Positions 61,563-64,000 of a stretch of DNA of 64,000 bases are shown here, piece after piece. Under the pieces are notes generated by a model that saw only the letters and a list, made by a program, of their open reading frames with translations, had not been told where the DNA came from and searched no databases. Position 1 is the first letter of the stretch, and every line of letters starts with the position of its first letter. Made by a program: the position numbers and the translations under genes. This stretch comes from Epiperipatus broadwayi (taxonomy: Eukaryota; Onychophora; Udeonychophora; Euonychophora; Peripatidae): contig JAQFVV010000144.1 in NCBI GenBank assembly GCA_028023455.1, positions 1,118,001 through 1,182,000 of the forward strand, given 5' to 3'.

Positions 61563-61772
61563 AATGTAGTTGATAATCAAAATATATTTAAATAATATTT
61601 ACTTTAAATAATAATAATTCATGAGTTATCAATAGCAGTTAAAAATAACTATTGTAATGCATTTTTATAAACAATGGTCCTTTTTAATTGCTGTTGATAA
61701 CTCATATATTGTTATTTCATGTAAATATTCTTCAAATATATTTTAATTCTTAACTACTACATTACATTATTT
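61563..61772. repeat. Inverted repeat, arms about 83-92 bp
   Basis: The left arm is 61563-61645 and the right arm 61681-61772, with a 35-bp loop. Paired landmarks are AATGTAGTTGATAATCAAAATATATTT with AAATATATTTTAATTCTTAACTACTACATT, and ATGAGTTATCAATAGCAGTTAAAAA with TTTTTAATTGCTGTTGATAACTCAT. Confidence 0.75.
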
Positions 61773-61854
61773 TACTAACTTAAGCGAAGTCATCCGATCA
61801 ATGGCATTGCATATGTTAATAGAATAATGATGAATATACATGATATTTGATCAT

Positions 61855-62010
61855 GGCTGTGATGACTCAATGGTTAATCGATTTTTCAAGTCCCTCTACA
61901 AGATAAAAGATGAGGATAAAAAAACTTGTCAGCCTTGGCTAACTGACCAAACCTGGAGTCTGATATGGCTATAGACTCAATTCATATAATTCATAGGCCT
62001 CGGGTGTAGA
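61855..62010 (+). mobile_element. SINE-like fragment (weak)
   Basis: An A-box-like TGATGACTCAATGGTTAATCG is followed closely by a B-box-like TTCAAGTCCC, then a body with CTTGTCAGCCTTGGCTAACTG. The A-B spacing is too short for an intact tRNA head. It is probably an eroded copy. Confidence 0.3.
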
Positions 62011-62149
62011 CAGAAACACAACAGTTAATCATTCAATCCCTTTAGATTTAAATTATTAAGAAAAACCCAAAGACTAAATACAATTAAGCATCAAAATTAG
62101 AACTCAACTTGGATTAGAAGAACTCAATAGGATCAGTAAAGCAGAATCA

Positions 62150-62885
62150 TAATTGAAATGTTGTCACAATTTAGTTCAGAATGAGGGTATATAATACAAA
62201 CTGGATTATGAACCCTGGGGACCTAGTGAGACCATGAATCTAATCATTGGTTTTGCCTGAATTCTTGGTCTCAAGGGTAGAGGTGATGGCCATGGAGGAT
62301 TTGTTGATCAGCGGGATTGATCGGCGATCATCACCACACCCCAGGTTTAGAGAGATTTGACAATGTTCTCATGGCCCTCTCTGATTTGGTTGGTATTCTG
62401 GACATGCTGAACCTATGTCACACCCAGATTAATTATAACCCACTTACAGCAGGGGCCAAAGCAGCTTAACCTTGTCCAAGGAGTGGGTCTGGGTTCTCGC
62501 TAAATTGAGTTCTGTCTGATGGGTCATGGATAGGTCTGGGGGAGCTGCTTGAAGACTTGCCAGGTGGGCTGAGAGCTGATTGTTCTGCATGAACTCTTCT
62601 CAAATGGATATAGCATCCCCTTGATTGACTAACATTTGATCTGTGATAATTCATATCCTTTTTTTGTGTTTTTTCTTGATGTTTGTACTTGAAATGCATT
62701 TTTATATACCTGTAATACCTAATCTATTGTATAAGGTGGTTCTGTTGCTTTGAGCCAGACCCAGTTACAGAATATCAATGTAACATTGTAGCCTCTATGG
62801 CCTACTGCTGCAGGTGATGGAATGTGGTCCCTGCACAGGTGGATCATACTTTAGTGACTTAATAAAGTTGCTTTGAGAAAAAAAA
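62150..62885 (+). mobile_element. Unclassified retroposon or retrocopy with AATAAA and poly-A
   Basis: A sharply less AT-rich block of about 730 bp ending in AATAAAGTTGCTTTGAG and an 8-base A run (62861-62885), the signature of a reverse-transcribed polyadenylated RNA on the plus strand. The 77-residue minus-strand frame (62466-62699) is Ser/Pro-rich and ends in an ordinary stop; it is not supported as a gene. No family is recognised. Confidence 0.4.
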
Positions 62886-63679
62886 GACTCGAACTTTCTC
62901 CCATCCACTGAATGAATAATATATCCCATCTTTCATTTAATAATAATTTGAACTTTAACTATGTAGATCTTTCATACACCCTATCTATTTAATTCATAAA
63001 CTTTGCATTAGTTCCATACTGTGTAATTAATTTACCTATATATCCTAATTAATGATTCTCAACAGTCCCTTTTATATGTCAACTTGTAAATATTGTTATG
63101 GTCCTTGTTGGTCTTTGGGCCAAGATAGTCATTAATCAATGGAATTTCTAAACCTTATATATAGGTTTGACTTATTTTATATCCCTAGTATTATGCATAT
63201 GATGCACTGCCTTAAGGCATTAGTGTAATCTTCGATTTTATTTTTATTTATTTATGTTTCTTTCTTACTTTCATTAATTTGCCTATCATAATTTTATTGT
63301 GCAGCTCTTGAGACTTTGTTATTGATCTAATACAACTTTTGATTTTTCTATATACATGGTTTGCATACCACATTTATATGTATTCATTGAAACTTTCTTA
63401 TTGACCTAATTTTATGCTATTATTCATTTCTCTTGTATCTGCTCTAAAGTGTAAATAAAGTTTTAATTTTGAAGGTACAAGAATATAATGCAGTTGATTA
63501 TTAAAATATATTTCTAATTTATATATATATATAAGGAGGATATATTTGGAGTAGAAATTTTTAAATATTTCATTATCTAAATTTCATTTTAGATTTTTCT
63601 CATTAATTCTCTCAGTTTCTCTAGCTGCCCCATACTGTTATTAGAAAGTTTACATATTTTACTTTGATAATTAATATTT
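62886..63679. other. AT-rich DNA, possible leader of the LTR-like repeat
   Basis: If the right-edge repeat is an LTR on the minus strand, this is where its internal region would begin. A tiny minus-strand frame, MGQLEKLRELMRKI, occurs at about 63587-63631 and then stops. Nothing else is readable. Confidence 0.25.
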
Positions 63680-64000
63680 CTCCGGATCGTTATAACTGGC
63701 CCCATGTTGGGTGCCAGTTATAACAATCTGGAGAAATGGACTTTAATGTGATCTGCACTACAGGGCGCCACTAGGCATTTGAACCTAGAAAATTTATAAA
63801 GTAGGCAGATACATAAGTTAAAAAAAAATTTTTTTTTTTATATATTTTGATTTAATATATTTTGATTCCGGTCTTTAGCCCATTGTCACTAGCTCAGGGA
63901 GTAGCAGAGATTTATATTTATAATAAATTCTTATCTAAGAATATATAAAAAAAGAATAAAATAAGCCACTGCCAGTAATTAATAACGCACAAACATTTAT
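63680..64000 (-). repeat. Dispersed LTR-like repeat, copy 3 (cut by window end)
   Basis: Longest copy of the family also seen at 1155-1300 and 3018-3282. It starts with a 54-bp palindrome (63680-63733, CTCCGGATCGTTATAACTGG paired with its complement around CCCATGTTGGG). On the minus strand this reads LTR-end, then TGGCACCCAACATGGGGCC, which resembles a retroelement primer-binding site. The body carries the same GGCGCC, TTTGAACCTAG, CACTAGCTCAGGGAGTAG and AGAATAAAATAAGCCACTG blocks. The far end is outside the window. Confidence 0.65.

Overview
This window is a very AT-rich (roughly 70-75% A+T by eye), intron- and repeat-dominated piece of a metazoan genome. The only host exon I recognise is a 63-codon exon at 11743-11931 (+), bounded by a good AG acceptor and GT donor, that encodes the start of the Tubby C-terminal domain (TUB/TULP family). 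Everything else I can name is mobile or repetitive DNA in intron or intergenic sequence. The mix of Penelope-like, RTE-like and L1/Tx1-like retroelements, tRNA-derived SINE-like units and degenerate TTAGGG-type arrays points to an invertebrate animal. I lean weakly toward a mollusc such as a cephalopod, but the sequence alone does not settle it.

Layout. 1-7 kb: two oppositely oriented copies of a dispersed LTR-like repeat (1155-1300 and 3018-3282; a third lies at the right edge), a decayed Penelope-like reverse transcriptase on the minus strand (about 4190-4925), and a weak LINE-tail remnant (6130-7000). 11.6-13 kb: the tubby exon, preceded by a 36-bp insert between 15-bp direct repeats and followed by a hairpin and a small tRNA-like palindrome. 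13-27 kb: mostly featureless AT-rich DNA with SINE-like fragments, a polypyrimidine tract, a degenerate TTAGGG-like array and one possible unrecognised minus-strand exon. 27-29 kb: a 27-bp minisatellite and a decayed coiled-coil coding remnant on the minus strand. 31 kb: a palindromic element. 34.7-41.2 kb: a nearly full-length LINE (ORF1 with zinc knuckles; ORF2 with an AP-type endonuclease, a reverse transcriptase and a C-terminal zinc motif), inactivated by frameshifts, a 210-bp internal duplication and loss of one catalytic Asp. 44-47 kb: a stretch richer in CpG, with a 91-bp tandem duplication. 47.3-48.2 kb: a 5'-truncated RTE-like LINE with only two in-frame stops and a (TGA)n-type tail.

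50-62 kb is the most unusual part. Six long inverted repeats (arms about 80 to 500 bp) lie within 11.5 kb. One of them pairs two tRNA-headed SINE-like units head to head, and another is enclosed by a 14-bp target-site duplication. These two, plus a third site at 57.6 kb, carry a CTGANGA...(G/A)AAA core that resembles the hammerhead ribozyme core known from Penelope-like elements and retrozymes. All three cores look degenerate or incomplete. If the tubby transcript runs through this region, its intron would contain several long double-stranded RNA hairpins.

Apart from the tubby exon, no set of genes here works together. The real interest is in the structure and origin of the repeats.
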